DNA of 11,158 bases from Actinomyces sp. (GCF_030530635.1 NZ_JAUMUL010000052.1:14399-25556); one strand, 5' to 3'; counted from the first letter of the stretch, positions 1-7,532 are shown. Notes: generated from the sequence alone by a model not told the origin. Made by a program: numbers and translations.

Positions 1-72
1 GGGGGGGGGGGTTGACCCCGGGGGGCTGACTTCCCCGGGGGGTGCGCCCCCCCCCCACGGGGGGGGGGCCCC
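1..72. repeat. G/C homopolymer low-complexity tract
   Basis: Only a few bases in this stretch are not G or C. It has a G run at 1-11, a C run at 47-56 and a G run at 59-68 followed by CCCC. The C run and G run are separated only by AC and could pair as a tight hairpin; the G runs could also form a quadruplex. No gene is visible. Its position at the very edge of the window and its unlikeness to everything downstream suggest a contig end or sequencing/assembly artefact, but a real GC-rich terminator or structural element cannot be excluded. Confidence 0.6.
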
Positions 73-81
73 ACCGCTGCG

Positions 82-103
82 CGGTATCGGTTTCCTGATA
101 CCG
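82..103. promoter_or_regulatory. Dyad upstream of the first promoter
   Basis: CGGTATC (82-88) and GATACCG (97-103) are perfect 7-base inverted arms around an 8-base spacer. The dyad ends 15 bases before the -35 box at 119. It could be an operator for a dimeric regulator, or a hairpin ending transcription of a gene to the left. There is no T-tract after it, which argues mildly against a classical intrinsic terminator. Confidence 0.35.
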
Positions 104-118
104 AAATATCGCCATATG

Positions 119-148
119 TTGACTCGTGTGACATCGTGATGCTAGGCT
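119..148 (+). promoter_or_regulatory. Sigma70-type promoter, probably leaderless
   Basis: TTGACT (119-124) matches the -35 consensus at five of six positions. After an 18-base spacer comes TAGGCT (143-148), which keeps the T, A and final T of a -10 box. Transcription would be expected to begin about seven bases after the -10 box, which is the ATG at 156. The mRNA for the OmpA-domain lipoprotein would then have no 5' leader, a common arrangement in actinobacteria. No convincing Shine-Dalgarno sequence precedes that ATG, which fits. Confidence 0.5.
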
Positions 149-155
149 GTTGCTT

Positions 156-1721
156 ATGAATGCGGTATCGCGCAGGTCGGTGTTGGGTAGTTCGCTCTTG
201 ATGGTGTGCAGTGCTGGCACGGCGTCATGTTCAAGCGACTTTGACGGGGGTGGTTCTACGGCCTCAGGAGGTGTGACGCTTGATCCCTCCTCGCCCTCGT
301 CTGCGTCATCGTCGGCAGTGGCTGCGGATACGGGTGTGCTGAATGTTGTTTGGCAAGGAGCTTCGTTGAGGGCGCAAGTGGGTCCTGCGGTGGTTGAGAA
401 TGGCTACACGGTGTTGCGTGTAGTGTTCAGCACTGATGCGCGGGATGAGATCAGGCTTGGTCATGCGTTGGACGGAGGCTGGACAACGGCCATGGTCTCG
501 ATGGCGGGCGTGAGTATAATGTCGTTGGCGACCGGCGAGGTCTTTCGTGAGTTGAACACATATACGCCCGTTGGATATGAGTCGTTTTCTAAAGATATTG
601 ATTTGACCTTGTTTCCGGTGTTTGGTGCGTTGCCGGATGGTGTCAGTACGATCGAGGTGTTTGTGCCGAGCATGGGTGTGGCAGTTGGCGTGCCGGTAGT
701 GGGTGCTGATGAGGCTGGGTTCGATGCGGCAGCGGCGTTGGCGGAGGCAGAGATTGACGCGAGTGTTGACTCTGGCCCCTTTGAGCTAAACTCAATAGTG
801 GTGGCTGCGGATGGTTCGTCGGATACGACGCAGGATGATGTCTCGACGACGGTGAATGTGTCGGGCGATGTGTTGTTCGCAACGGATTCAGCTGAGTTGT
901 CTGGTGAGTCTGACGGGGTGCTGGGCTCGGTTGTGGAGCAGTTGGGGCTCTATCCGTCGGGTGGGGAGCTCACGGTTACGGGACATACGGATGATGTGAG
1001 CACAGATGAGTATAATCAAGATCTGTCTGAGCGACGGGCGAAGGTCGTGTCCGATCGGCTGATGGAGTTGATGGACTTGTCCGCCTGGAGTGTGTCGGTG
1101 TTGGGCAAGGGTGAGTCTGAGCCGCGGGTTCCGAATAATTCGAATGAGAACCGGCGGTTGAACCGGAGGGTGGAGGTCGTGTTGACCCCCAAGGACCCCA
1201 GTGAGGCCAGTACCACAGACACCGCCTCGACTGGTGGGGTGGGTGCTATGCCGGAGCCCAAGGGGCCTACGGGGCGCGGACCGGATGGCGTGTCGATAGA
1301 GATCGACGGGGTTCCGGCCCGCATCTCCCTCGACCGTGTCACCAGAGTAGGAGAGTACTTGGTCGGAACTGTCGCCTTGGAGGCCGAGCGGGACGTGAGT
1401 ACGCCGGTCAGTTTGTTGTCTTTGCCGGACTACTTGCTCCAGCTACGAATGTGGTACTCGTTTACGACAACAGGATTTACGCTGTTGGCGGGAGACAAGC
1501 GGTTCCTGGTTAGTGACTTTCAGTTGTCTGGGGGGAAACATCGTCCGATGGTCAATGGGCAAATGTTGCCGAATTTGGTGGCAGGTACTCCTATGCTGTT
1601 TCCAGCGGTGTGGCCGGACACCGGAGAACGTTCGGTGGTGCTAGATATGGTCGGAGGGCGAAGTGTACATAGTGAGATTCTGACTGTACGGCTCACTGAC
1701 GTTCCGGTAGTCGAGGAGTAG
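156..1721 (+). CDS. OmpA-family lipoprotein with flanking paired domains
   Basis: A 521-residue secreted, probably lipid-anchored protein. The N-terminus carries a twin-arginine-like stretch (SRRSVLG, residues 5-11), a hydrophobic core and a weak lipobox, TASC, with Cys25. Residues about 233-343 form an OmpA C-terminal domain (PF00691 type): the GHTDD motif at 276, then LSERRA, GKGESEP and NRRVEV near 336. Such domains bind the diaminopimelate/peptide part of peptidoglycan, so it likely tethers something to the cell wall. Residues about 61-183 and 379-521 look like two diverged copies of one beta-rich domain on either side of OmpA. Low-complexity Ser/Thr/Ala linkers (residues about 30-60 and 345-375) separate the parts. 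Start: ATG 156 is preferred over TTG 150 because of the promoter position. Codon use is T/G-rich at third positions, unlike the next five genes. OmpA-family proteins are commonly found beside actinobacterial Tad loci, matching the neighbours. The OmpA assignment is firm; the biological role is inferred. Confidence 0.88.
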   Translation: MNAVSRRSVLGSSLLMVCSAGTASCSSDFDGGGSTASGGVTLDPSSPSSASSSAVAADTGVLNVVWQGASLRAQVGPAVVENGYTVLRVVFSTDARDEIRLGHALDGGWTTAMVSMAGVSIMSLATGEVFRELNTYTPVGYESFSKDIDLTLFPVFGALPDGVSTIEVFVPSMGVAVGVPVVGADEAGFDAAAALAEAEIDASVDSGPFELNSIVVAADGSSDTTQDDVSTTVNVSGDVLFATDSAELSGESDGVLGSVVEQLGLYPSGGELTVTGHTDDVSTDEYNQDLSERRAKVVSDRLMELMDLSAWSVSVLGKGESEPRVPNNSNENRRLNRRVEVVLTPKDPSEASTTDTASTGGVGAMPEPKGPTGRGPDGVSIEIDGVPARISLDRVTRVGEYLVGTVALEAERDVSTPVSLLSLPDYLLQLRMWYSFTTTGFTLLAGDKRFLVSDFQLSGGKHRPMVNGQMLPNLVAGTPMLFPAVWPDTGERSVVLDMVGGRSVHSEILTVRLTDVPVVEE

Positions 1722-1747
1722 ACGGACGATAAGTAGACGAGTATATT
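1719..1747 (+). promoter_or_regulatory. Putative promoter of the 1773-5998 operon
   Basis: TAGACG (1719-1724; four of six matches to TTGACA), a 17-base spacer, then TATATT (1742-1747; five of six matches to TATAAT). Transcription would begin near 1754, leaving a leader of about 20 bases containing GGGGGA (1761-1766) before ATG 1773. The -35 box overlaps the stop codon of the preceding gene. It sits where base composition changes sharply, suggesting the five downstream genes form their own unit. Confidence 0.45.
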
Positions 1748-1772
1748 CATGTGCGCTGATGGGGGACGCGAT

Positions 1773-2459
1773 ATGAACCATGCCGCGTGTCGGAGAGTCT
1801 ATCGATTTGCGCGCGGTCTGTGCGGAGAAGACCGCGGAGCGATCAACATCTTCCTGGTCGGAACGCTGGTTGCGCTGCTGACGATCGGGATGATCATCAT
1901 CATTCCGTTGGGTGACGCGATTGCGGACCGGCGGAACGCCAACACGGCGTCCGACGCAGCGGTGCTGGCGGCGGCCGGCTACTGTGCGGACCGGATCGAG
2001 GATGCGTATGAGGACGCCCTGGAGGCCACAGACGCCGAGACGTTCTGGGGCTACTTCGGCAAGCCGATCTTCTCGTACTGCTCGGGCGCCTCCACACAGG
2101 CCACGCGGTACGCGAGCAGTAACGACGCGACGCTGACCTCCTACAGCCAGCTCTCGGGACTGCGATTCCAGGTCTCCGTGCGGATGGATGACGAGATCGC
2201 CGAAACTGGCCTGCAATCGACGTCCACGGCCACGGCCAAGATGACCTTTGAGCAAGGCGCGTGCGTGTCCCGGGGCCTGCTCGGCGTATCGGTGAACGGC
2301 TCGTGCTACACGGCCCCGGGGGTCGGCTTCGGGCAGGACACATCCACTCAGAAAGAGAAGGACGCCGAGTCCGAAGGTGAAGAGGACGCAGAGGAGGAGT
2401 CGTTCGATCTCACGGACGGGCTGCCCGACTCGGCCACAGTCAGCACCAGACTCGTCTGA
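1773..2459 (+). CDS. TadG-like pilus-assembly membrane protein
   Basis: A 228-residue protein with the N-terminal pattern of the putative Flp pilus-assembly TadE/G-like family (PF13400). The motif DRGAINIF (residues 20-27) is followed by one hydrophobic helix (about 23-46) and then ADRRNANTASDAAVLAAAG (51-69), the typical amphipathic segment after the membrane helix. The rest should lie outside the membrane. It has scattered cysteines and a very acidic tail (residues about 197-215, rich in Glu and Asp). Known family members are pseudopilin-like parts of the Tad secretion/pilus system. Start: ATG 1773 has GGGGGA six bases upstream; the in-frame ATG at 1749 lies almost on the promoter -10 box and lacks a good ribosome site. 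It heads a compact operon; the next gene starts five bases after its stop. The family call rests mainly on the N-terminal 70 residues; the C-terminal part is unrecognised. Confidence 0.75.
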   Translation: MNHAACRRVYRFARGLCGEDRGAINIFLVGTLVALLTIGMIIIIPLGDAIADRRNANTASDAAVLAAAGYCADRIEDAYEDALEATDAETFWGYFGKPIFSYCSGASTQATRYASSNDATLTSYSQLSGLRFQVSVRMDDEIAETGLQSTSTATAKMTFEQGACVSRGLLGVSVNGSCYTAPGVGFGQDTSTQKEKDAESEGEEDAEEESFDLTDGLPDSATVSTRLV

Positions 2460-2464
2460 TCCAG

Positions 2465-3601
2465 ATGAAACGCCTTCTCCCAAGGCGTCCCCGCCGCCAC
2501 CGCGCGGAGCAGGGATTGCGCGGGTACCGGGGCATGATCGCGGTCATTGTCATGATCGCGCTCGTCGCCGTGCTCGCCCTGACCGGAACCTTCCGCCGCG
2601 GACTCTGCGCTCTCGACCCGGACTCGTGCACAGCCACCCCATCCGGCGGCACGAACTCCACCTACTTCGGCACCGGCGCACTGCCCGCCGCGTCCGACGA
2701 ACGCGCCGTTGCCACGGGGGTAGGACTCGATGCGGTACCTCCCGGCCGCCACAAGACCGCAGCGGGAAAAGCACCTGCGCTCACAGCCGGCTTGGCAGCG
2801 TCGCTCGAGCAGTTGTGGACGCCGCTCACCGGTGTAGAGCAGGCCGGGATGGCGGACACTACGGTGCTCATCCCGCTGGAAGAAATGGCCTGCGGCACTT
2901 CCGGCACCGGGCCCTGCGACACCTGGGAAGGGCTTCAGAGCGACTCCACGGCAGAGCACACGCAGGGAGCAGATCGGCTCTCCCTGCTCGGGCTCGACCC
3001 CTTCGTCGGGATTGAGTCCGAGACCAGCACGCTCGACCTGACGCTGGCCAACAGTCCCCTGCGGCAAGGCGGTTCCGGCAGCTCGGCAATCCTGTACCGC
3101 CACTCTCAACGCCTGCGCGACGGCGCCACAACCGAGACATGGGCGTGGCAGGCGTCCCCGGAGACCGCTGCCGTGGTAAGCGTCGAGCGTCTGCGGGGCG
3201 GCCTGCTCCACTCCGTGAAGATAATCGGCGCGACCACGGGGGCCGACAACCAGGTCATATGGACCACAATTTGTATTCCGGTCACCGACTCCAGTCGGGA
3301 AGCGCTGGACCAGTGGGTATCCGCATTCACCGTGGACGGCCCGGCGCTGCCAGACGATCTGTGGGAACCCACCGCCGCCGTCGGCCCAGACGACGACGTC
3401 CTGCTCCGCCTAGTCCACGCAACCGGTCAGGTCACGCGAGAAGCCCTCTCCAATGGCGACGGATCGCCGGGAGTCACCCCTCAGGTGCTCCGCGACGATC
3501 CTGAGCACGCCAGCGCCGGCCTGGCGGTCACCAGCACCGAGACTCTCGCTGAACCCGACGCACTCGGCCGCCGCGAGTTCAAAGCCGAGGAGGACCAATG
3601 A
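2465..3601 (+). CDS. Membrane-anchored protein, TadE-like N-terminus
   Basis: A 378-residue protein of unknown function. A basic N-terminus (residues 1-23, ending RGYRG) leads into one membrane helix (24-41), then GLCALDPDSC with Cys48 and Cys55, then a long Ser/Thr/Gly-rich, probably extracytoplasmic region. This layout (basic, helix, then a Cys pair) resembles the larger Flp-like protein at 6108. Weaker similarity continues: TTICIPVTD followed by a helix here against ENTIDMTDP there, and LLRLVHATGQVTREAL near the C-terminus against FLQEARDNGVSTRRDI. I infer that the two are distant paralogues. This one lacks the Glu+5/Tyr+6 prepilin signature and the aromatic/Cys C-terminus of the other. 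It begins five bases after the TadG-like gene with no clear ribosome site, and its stop overlaps the next start (ATGA), so translation is probably coupled. Possible role: pseudopilin-like or surface-displayed partner of the lipoproteins behind it. Confidence 0.7.
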   Translation: MKRLLPRRPRRHRAEQGLRGYRGMIAVIVMIALVAVLALTGTFRRGLCALDPDSCTATPSGGTNSTYFGTGALPAASDERAVATGVGLDAVPPGRHKTAAGKAPALTAGLAASLEQLWTPLTGVEQAGMADTTVLIPLEEMACGTSGTGPCDTWEGLQSDSTAEHTQGADRLSLLGLDPFVGIESETSTLDLTLANSPLRQGGSGSSAILYRHSQRLRDGATTETWAWQASPETAAVVSVERLRGGLLHSVKIIGATTGADNQVIWTTICIPVTDSSREALDQWVSAFTVDGPALPDDLWEPTAAVGPDDDVLLRLVHATGQVTREALSNGDGSPGVTPQVLRDDPEHASAGLAVTSTETLAEPDALGRREFKAEEDQ

Positions 3602-4299
3602 GCGCGTGCGCTGCAATGCAACGGGACTTGGCACGGCTCGCCTGCCTCGGGGCGCTGCTGGCGGCTCTGGGCGCATGTTCCGCGGGCGGATCCGCGCTGC
3701 CGGCCACGACTCCCATCCCGGCCGCGACGGTGCAGACCAAGACCGCTGACGCGAACGGCATCACCCTGCAAGTTCCCAGCACGTGGGTATCCCACCTGCA
3801 TACGGTGTCGACGACGGAGAACGACACGGATGACGATCCCTGGTCGCTCCACATGACCGACCCCGACGGAGACTCCGCGCCGGTGCTGGCCATCAGCGAC
3901 GTGCTGCGCACCGCCAGCGGCGAGCAGGCATACCAGGCGGCGTCGGCACTGCTGTCATCCAGCATCACCGGCTATCGCCTGACCGGCGCCTTCACCTTCC
4001 CCACGCCCGCCCACTCCGACGCCCCACAGGTACCGACACCGACGCCGACGAGCACGCAGGAGACGACTGCTGTGCCGGATGACGCAGCCGAGCCGACACC
4101 GTCGTCTTCCGCTGCGCCAGCTCCTATGGCGGAGACGGTCGCGCGGATCGCCTTCGCTTATGAGCGAGGCGAGGTCCATACGAGTGGAACCGCCTGGATC
4201 GTGCCCGCCGAGGAGGGATACGTCGTCGTCGTGCTACTGGACGACGACGACTCGATCCGCACGGCGATCGAGGCCTCACTGACGGGAGGCGGAACATGA
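3598..4299 (+). CDS. Lipoprotein, Mog1/PsbP (LpqN)-like fold
   Basis: A 233-residue predicted lipoprotein. A hydrophobic signal (residues 10-26) ends in the lipobox LGAC with Cys27. The body begins with GITLQVPSTW (near residue 52), the hallmark opening strand of Mog1/PsbP/LpqN-type domains, and closes with EGYVVVVLLDDDDSIRTAI, a strand plus helix as in that fold. A Pro/Thr/Ser/Ala-rich insertion (residues about 140-180) splits the domain and looks like a flexible loop. The start overlaps the upstream stop by four bases and the stop overlaps the next start by four bases, so it is the middle of a coupled operon. Four other genes in this window end the same way, which supports a paralogous family. 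Fold assignment is by eye. Function is unknown; mycobacterial LpqN-type lipoproteins are surface proteins, but no shared role can be claimed. Confidence 0.75.
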   Translation: MSACAAMQRDLARLACLGALLAALGACSAGGSALPATTPIPAATVQTKTADANGITLQVPSTWVSHLHTVSTTENDTDDDPWSLHMTDPDGDSAPVLAISDVLRTASGEQAYQAASALLSSSITGYRLTGAFTFPTPAHSDAPQVPTPTPTSTQETTAVPDDAAEPTPSSSAAPAPMAETVARIAFAYERGEVHTSGTAWIVPAEEGYVVVVLLDDDDSIRTAIEASLTGGGT

Positions 4300-5309
4300 G
4301 CAGCAGCCCGCATCGCGCAGGGATCAGCCGTCGCCGCGCCGTCGGGCTATTCGGTGTCGTACCGCTGATTGGCATGACCGCATGCTCCGGTTCCTCGGTC
4401 ATGCCTGCGGGCTGGGATCGCGCCGTTGTCTCAGGGGCCTATGTACCGGTGCGCAGCGACTGGCAGCACACGGCGGCCCCCGGGGGCATCGGCCTGTTCT
4501 CCGACATGTGGCAGGAGGCGGCTTCGCCGTCACACGTACTTGCTGTCGGCAGCCCCTCCGCAGGGCTCGACCTCCAGGGCATGCTGGCCGAGACCGAGGA
4601 CACCTTGCGCAGCAGCCTGCCCGGATTCCGGGTGACCAGCCAGCAGGCGGCGGCCGAGCGCTCTGGCGGGCAGCTCCTGTACGAGGACTTCACCACCACG
4701 TTCACCGGTGCGACCAGCGGGCGAATCTGGCTGCTGACGAATGAGAAGTCGGCGATCGCCGTCGTCCTGATGGCGGAGAACCTTGATGAGAGCTATCGCG
4801 ACGTCGTAGACGCGGAGCTCTCATTGCAGTCCTCTGACCTGCCTGCCGTCGATTCCGGCTGGACCAGGGTCGGGCGGGGTACCACCAGCTTCGCCGTGCC
4901 GGGCACCTGGGCGGTTACCGGCGCCCCCACGAAGTCTGAACGCTGGACCGACAGCTGGGCAGACGCAGACATGGACGGCGCCGCGCGGGCGCGGGTACTG
5001 CTCGCGCCCGACACCGGGGAACCAGGTGTGGTGGACGCGCTCGCCCAAATCGAATCCGACGCCGTCGCCGGCGCCCTGCCCCGGTACGTACGGTTGTCGG
5101 AGCCCGTGGAACTGGAGCTCGACGGACAGGAGAACGCATCCGGCATTCGGGTCTACTTCGCCTATGGGAACGGCAGAACCGCGCAGGGAGCACTGTGGGT
5201 GCTGAGCATCGCGGGAACCGTCAGCGCAATTCAACTGTCCTTCTCCGGACCCACCGACCAGGGCATTGTCTCAAGGATGGAGCGGAGCATATGGCTTACA
5301 GCCACCTAA
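4296..5309 (+). CDS. Tandem two-domain lipoprotein, Mog1/PsbP-like
   Basis: A 337-residue predicted lipoprotein with a Tat-like signal (SRRRAVG, residues 11-17) and lipobox MTAC with Cys30. It contains two copies of the domain seen in the neighbouring lipoproteins. Copy one (about 36-184) opens with PAGWDRAVVSGAYVPVRSDW and ends at EKSAIAVVLMAENLDESYRD. Copy two (about 187-337) opens with GTTSFAVPGTW and ends at GTVSAIQLSFSGPTDQG. Each therefore has an opening strand-Pro motif and a final strand-turn-helix. Copy one resembles the single domain of the truncated gene at 9121 (both begin P-x-GW-x-RA and carry an R-x-DW motif). GGGAGG at 4284-4289 is a strong ribosome site six bases before the ATG. 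It overlaps the upstream gene by four bases and the downstream gene by 19. Probably anchored on the outer membrane face; function unknown. Confidence 0.75.
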   Translation: MSSSPHRAGISRRRAVGLFGVVPLIGMTACSGSSVMPAGWDRAVVSGAYVPVRSDWQHTAAPGGIGLFSDMWQEAASPSHVLAVGSPSAGLDLQGMLAETEDTLRSSLPGFRVTSQQAAAERSGGQLLYEDFTTTFTGATSGRIWLLTNEKSAIAVVLMAENLDESYRDVVDAELSLQSSDLPAVDSGWTRVGRGTTSFAVPGTWAVTGAPTKSERWTDSWADADMDGAARARVLLAPDTGEPGVVDALAQIESDAVAGALPRYVRLSEPVELELDGQENASGIRVYFAYGNGRTAQGALWVLSIAGTVSAIQLSFSGPTDQGIVSRMERSIWLTAT

Positions 5310-5998
5310 CAATAGCCGTAGGCACGCCGCGCCGCCGCGTGCTGGGGCTCATTGCGGGCTCTGCCGCCGTCGCGGCGGCGGGAATGCTCGCCGCCTGCTC
5401 GCCCAATGAGCCGTCAGAAGACGCGGGCGGGGCGGAGGGCCGAACCACACGGGACAACGATGCAGGCTCCGCAGACGCGCCGGACGTCAAGGCGGCTCCC
5501 CTAGCGGTCACCGGTCAGGCGGTTCAGCCCGTGACCGGCATACAGCTGACGCTGCCCGGGGACGTTCGGGCACTGACGCCCGAGCGAGTCGGAGAAGGCC
5601 GAGCCCAGGTCACCTACGTATGGGCCGACGGTGACGACTGGGGACACCTGGTCATCGAGGGGCCGAACTCATTCACCGCGGACGACCAGTCAGCCGCCAT
5701 GATCGCGTCGAATGCCGAGCGGCAGCGCCTGATAGCTGCGCTCATCACCCCCTCCGAGCCCCGAAAGCTCGAGTGGGAGGGCTTCGCCCAATGCGTGCAG
5801 TTGACCTGGAACCAGCGCACCGTTCCGCCGGGGTGGTCGCAGGAGACCTCCGTGGACGCCCTCGCGCTGTTCTGCGTTGCGGCGGGCGGCCGGGCGTACA
5901 CGGTGGTGGCGTACGGGCCGGCAGGGGCGCTGAACGCGAACAGTGACACGTTCAGCGCGCTGTGCAGCGCAACGGTGGCGGACCAAGCACAGGGGTGA
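5291..5998 (+). CDS. Lipoprotein, Mog1/PsbP-like, third in operon
   Basis: A 235-residue predicted lipoprotein. The signal has a twin-arginine-like PRRRVLGL (residues 13-20), an Ala-rich core and a clear lipobox LAAC with Cys36. The mature part starts with an Asp/Glu/Gly-rich linker, then GIQLTLPGDVRAL as the opening strand, a WGHLVIEGPN strand and the closing GRAYTVVAYGPAGAL strand-turn-helix. It thus matches the two lipoproteins before it. ATG 5291 is chosen because it places the signal peptide correctly; GGAG motifs lie at 5279-5282 and 5284-5287. Upstream in-frame starts (from 5195) would add a charged, non-signal stretch. The start overlaps the previous gene by 19 bases. It is the last gene of the GC-rich operon and is followed by a 109-base gap. 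Function unknown. Confidence 0.75.
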   Translation: MAYSHLTIAVGTPRRRVLGLIAGSAAVAAAGMLAACSPNEPSEDAGGAEGRTTRDNDAGSADAPDVKAAPLAVTGQAVQPVTGIQLTLPGDVRALTPERVGEGRAQVTYVWADGDDWGHLVIEGPNSFTADDQSAAMIASNAERQRLIAALITPSEPRKLEWEGFAQCVQLTWNQRTVPPGWSQETSVDALALFCVAAGGRAYTVVAYGPAGALNANSDTFSALCSATVADQAQG

Positions 5999-6025
5999 CC
6001 GTGCCTCGAAGTCGGGGCGCAGCAT

Positions 6026-6043
6026 GGGGCGCCCGCCCCTTGT
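6026..6043 (+). terminator. Possible weak terminator hairpin
   Basis: GGGGC (6026-6030), loop GCCC, GCCCC (6035-6039) followed by TTGT. The stem is short but all G-C and lies 28 bases after the stop of the last operon gene. An alternative pairing is GGGGCG (6014-6019) with CGCCCC (6034-6039). The T-tail is poor, so this is only a candidate end for the 1773-5998 operon. Confidence 0.3.
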
Positions 6044-6107
6044 CGCGCTACTCAGACCTCCGGGATGCTAGCGGCATAACGTCGCAGAATCTACGAAGGG
6101 CACCGTT

Positions 6108-7532
6108 GTGAAAAGCGTGATGAAGTATAAGCGTGAGGAGGGGCAGGGTACCCTCGAATATGCGGCGGTGATTGTTGCCGCAGCGGTATTGGTGCTCGTA
6201 TTGATCCTGTTGGCAACGCCGTGGGGCAAGAAGGTCGGATGCGAAATCCAATCCGCTCTAGACAAGATGCTTGGCGGTCCGGGCTATTCCTGTAGCGACA
6301 TAGAGGCTGAGGATGACAGTCATAAGCCAACCGAACCATGCGTGCTGTCGGAGTCCGCGCGCGAGAAGGCGGTGAGTGGGACGATAATAATCACGGTCGA
6401 AGGCGGTGGTCGCATTGGAGTCGAGAAGATGAGCGACGGTACGTATCGTGTTACCCAGACCGGGATCCTAGACGTAGGGTATCAGTTCAATACGAGTGGG
6501 ATTTCAGTAAGCGGAACACGTGACGACAAGACGGTAGGAATATCACAGGGCGGAGCAGACGCAGGAGCGGAGGTCGGCGTGTCGGGAGAAGCGTCTTCCA
6601 CATTCATAGTCGACTCCGAGGAGGAGAAGGATAAGCTGGTCGACTATCTACAGAATCAAGTGGACACGGCAGTCGTGACCACAGTCAACCCCATATTCGG
6701 TGGCGTAAAATGGGTGTGGGACTGGGGTTGGGACACCGGTGGGGCGCGCACCTATTCGCCGCCCGAGCCTGCTGAGAAAACCTATCAGCTGGGTGCAGAT
6801 GCAGAAGTCAATGTCTCGGCATCCGGCGGAGGCGTTAAAGGCGAGGCAAGTGTAGGGGGTGCGGCGGCGCTAGGAGTTACAACACACAACGACGGTACAG
6901 CTACCTACTATTACTCTGCGTCAGCATATCTAGATGCCTCGGGGGAGCTCTCGTTCGACATAACCGGAGATAATTCTGGCGACGGGAAAGAAGGTGGTGT
7001 GGATACAACCGTTGAGACGAACGCTGCGCATGCCGGAGTGCGAGGCGAAGCGGAAAACCTAATCGCGGTAACGGTTGACGAGTCGGGTAACCCTACTTCG
7101 ATGTCCATGACTACTGTGCTATATGGCGAGGCCGACGCGGGAATAGCGGACATCTTCGGGGGTGATGACTATTCATGGAAAAAGGGTGGCGGGAAAGTCT
7201 ACGAAAACACTATCGACATGACTGATCCACGGTCCGCAGACGTAGGGTATGATCTGATGCTTGCTGCAGGCATTCCGGTGTATGGTGTCGCTAAAACGGC
7301 GGCGGGCGATAATCCCTACGCGAACTTTCTGCAAGAGGCCAGGGACAACGGCGTGTCGACGCGGAGGGACATCACGGCGAAGGATGGTACGACGAATGTA
7401 GGTATCGAGGCGATTGGGAGGTTCGGTGCCATTAATCTGGGCTTTGGCTACGAAGACGAGACTACGTCTGTCGAGTATGGAAACGGGGAATACTGGAATG
7501 GCAATAGCTGGGCCGACTGGGGCGAATGCTAA
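6108..7532 (+). CDS. Giant Flp-type prepilin-like surface protein
   Basis: A 474-residue protein with a short basic N-terminus and EEGQGTLEY at residues 10-18. Cleavage after Gly12 would leave Glu at +5 and Tyr at +6, the signature of Flp-type prepilins cut by a Tad-type peptidase. A membrane helix follows (19-36), then GCEIQSALDKML and the Cys pair 45/62. Ordinary Flp pilins are about 50-80 residues; here some 400 extra residues follow, rich in Gly, Ala, Ser and acidic residues in alternating beta-strand-like patterns (e.g. around 225-300). The tail ends NGEYWNGNSWADWGEC, with Cys as the last residue. Start: GTG 6108 has GAAGGG (6095-6100) seven bases upstream; the ATG at 6120 is too far from it. 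Codon use is less GC-rich than in the five genes before it, suggesting a different history. A lipoprotein gene follows after nine bases, with its ribosome site overlapping this stop. Secreted scaffold, adhesin-like tip or effector are all possible; no enzymatic motif seen. Confidence 0.72.
   Translation: MKSVMKYKREEGQGTLEYAAVIVAAAVLVLVLILLATPWGKKVGCEIQSALDKMLGGPGYSCSDIEAEDDSHKPTEPCVLSESAREKAVSGTIIITVEGGGRIGVEKMSDGTYRVTQTGILDVGYQFNTSGISVSGTRDDKTVGISQGGADAGAEVGVSGEASSTFIVDSEEEKDKLVDYLQNQVDTAVVTTVNPIFGGVKWVWDWGWDTGGARTYSPPEPAEKTYQLGADAEVNVSASGGGVKGEASVGGAAALGVTTHNDGTATYYYSASAYLDASGELSFDITGDNSGDGKEGGVDTTVETNAAHAGVRGEAENLIAVTVDESGNPTSMSMTTVLYGEADAGIADIFGGDDYSWKKGGGKVYENTIDMTDPRSADVGYDLMLAAGIPVYGVAKTAAGDNPYANFLQEARDNGVSTRRDITAKDGTTNVGIEAIGRFGAINLGFGYEDETTSVEYGNGEYWNGNSWADWGEC

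Noticed and set aside
1749..1772. Start at ATG 1749 for the TadG-like gene
   Set aside because: It overlaps the -10/transcription start area and lacks a ribosome site, whereas ATG 1773 has GGGGGA at proper distance.
2533..2566. Direct repeat CATGATCGCG within the gene at 2465
   Set aside because: It encodes the repeated Met-Ile-Ala of the membrane helix, so codon repetition explains it.
1641..3211. Long minus-strand open frames of 280 and 287 codons
   Set aside because: They lie opposite well-supported plus-strand genes, are rich in Arg/Gly/Pro as expected from GC-rich antisense frames, and show no family motif or signal.
5360..5395. GCCGCCG/CGGCGGC inverted repeat in the gene at 5291
   Set aside because: It falls in the Ala-rich signal peptide and is a by-product of Ala codons in GC-rich DNA.
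6040..6079. Promoter for the 6108 gene
   Set aside because: Candidates such as TTGTCG with GATGCT, or CATAAC, match the consensus too weakly to report as a feature.
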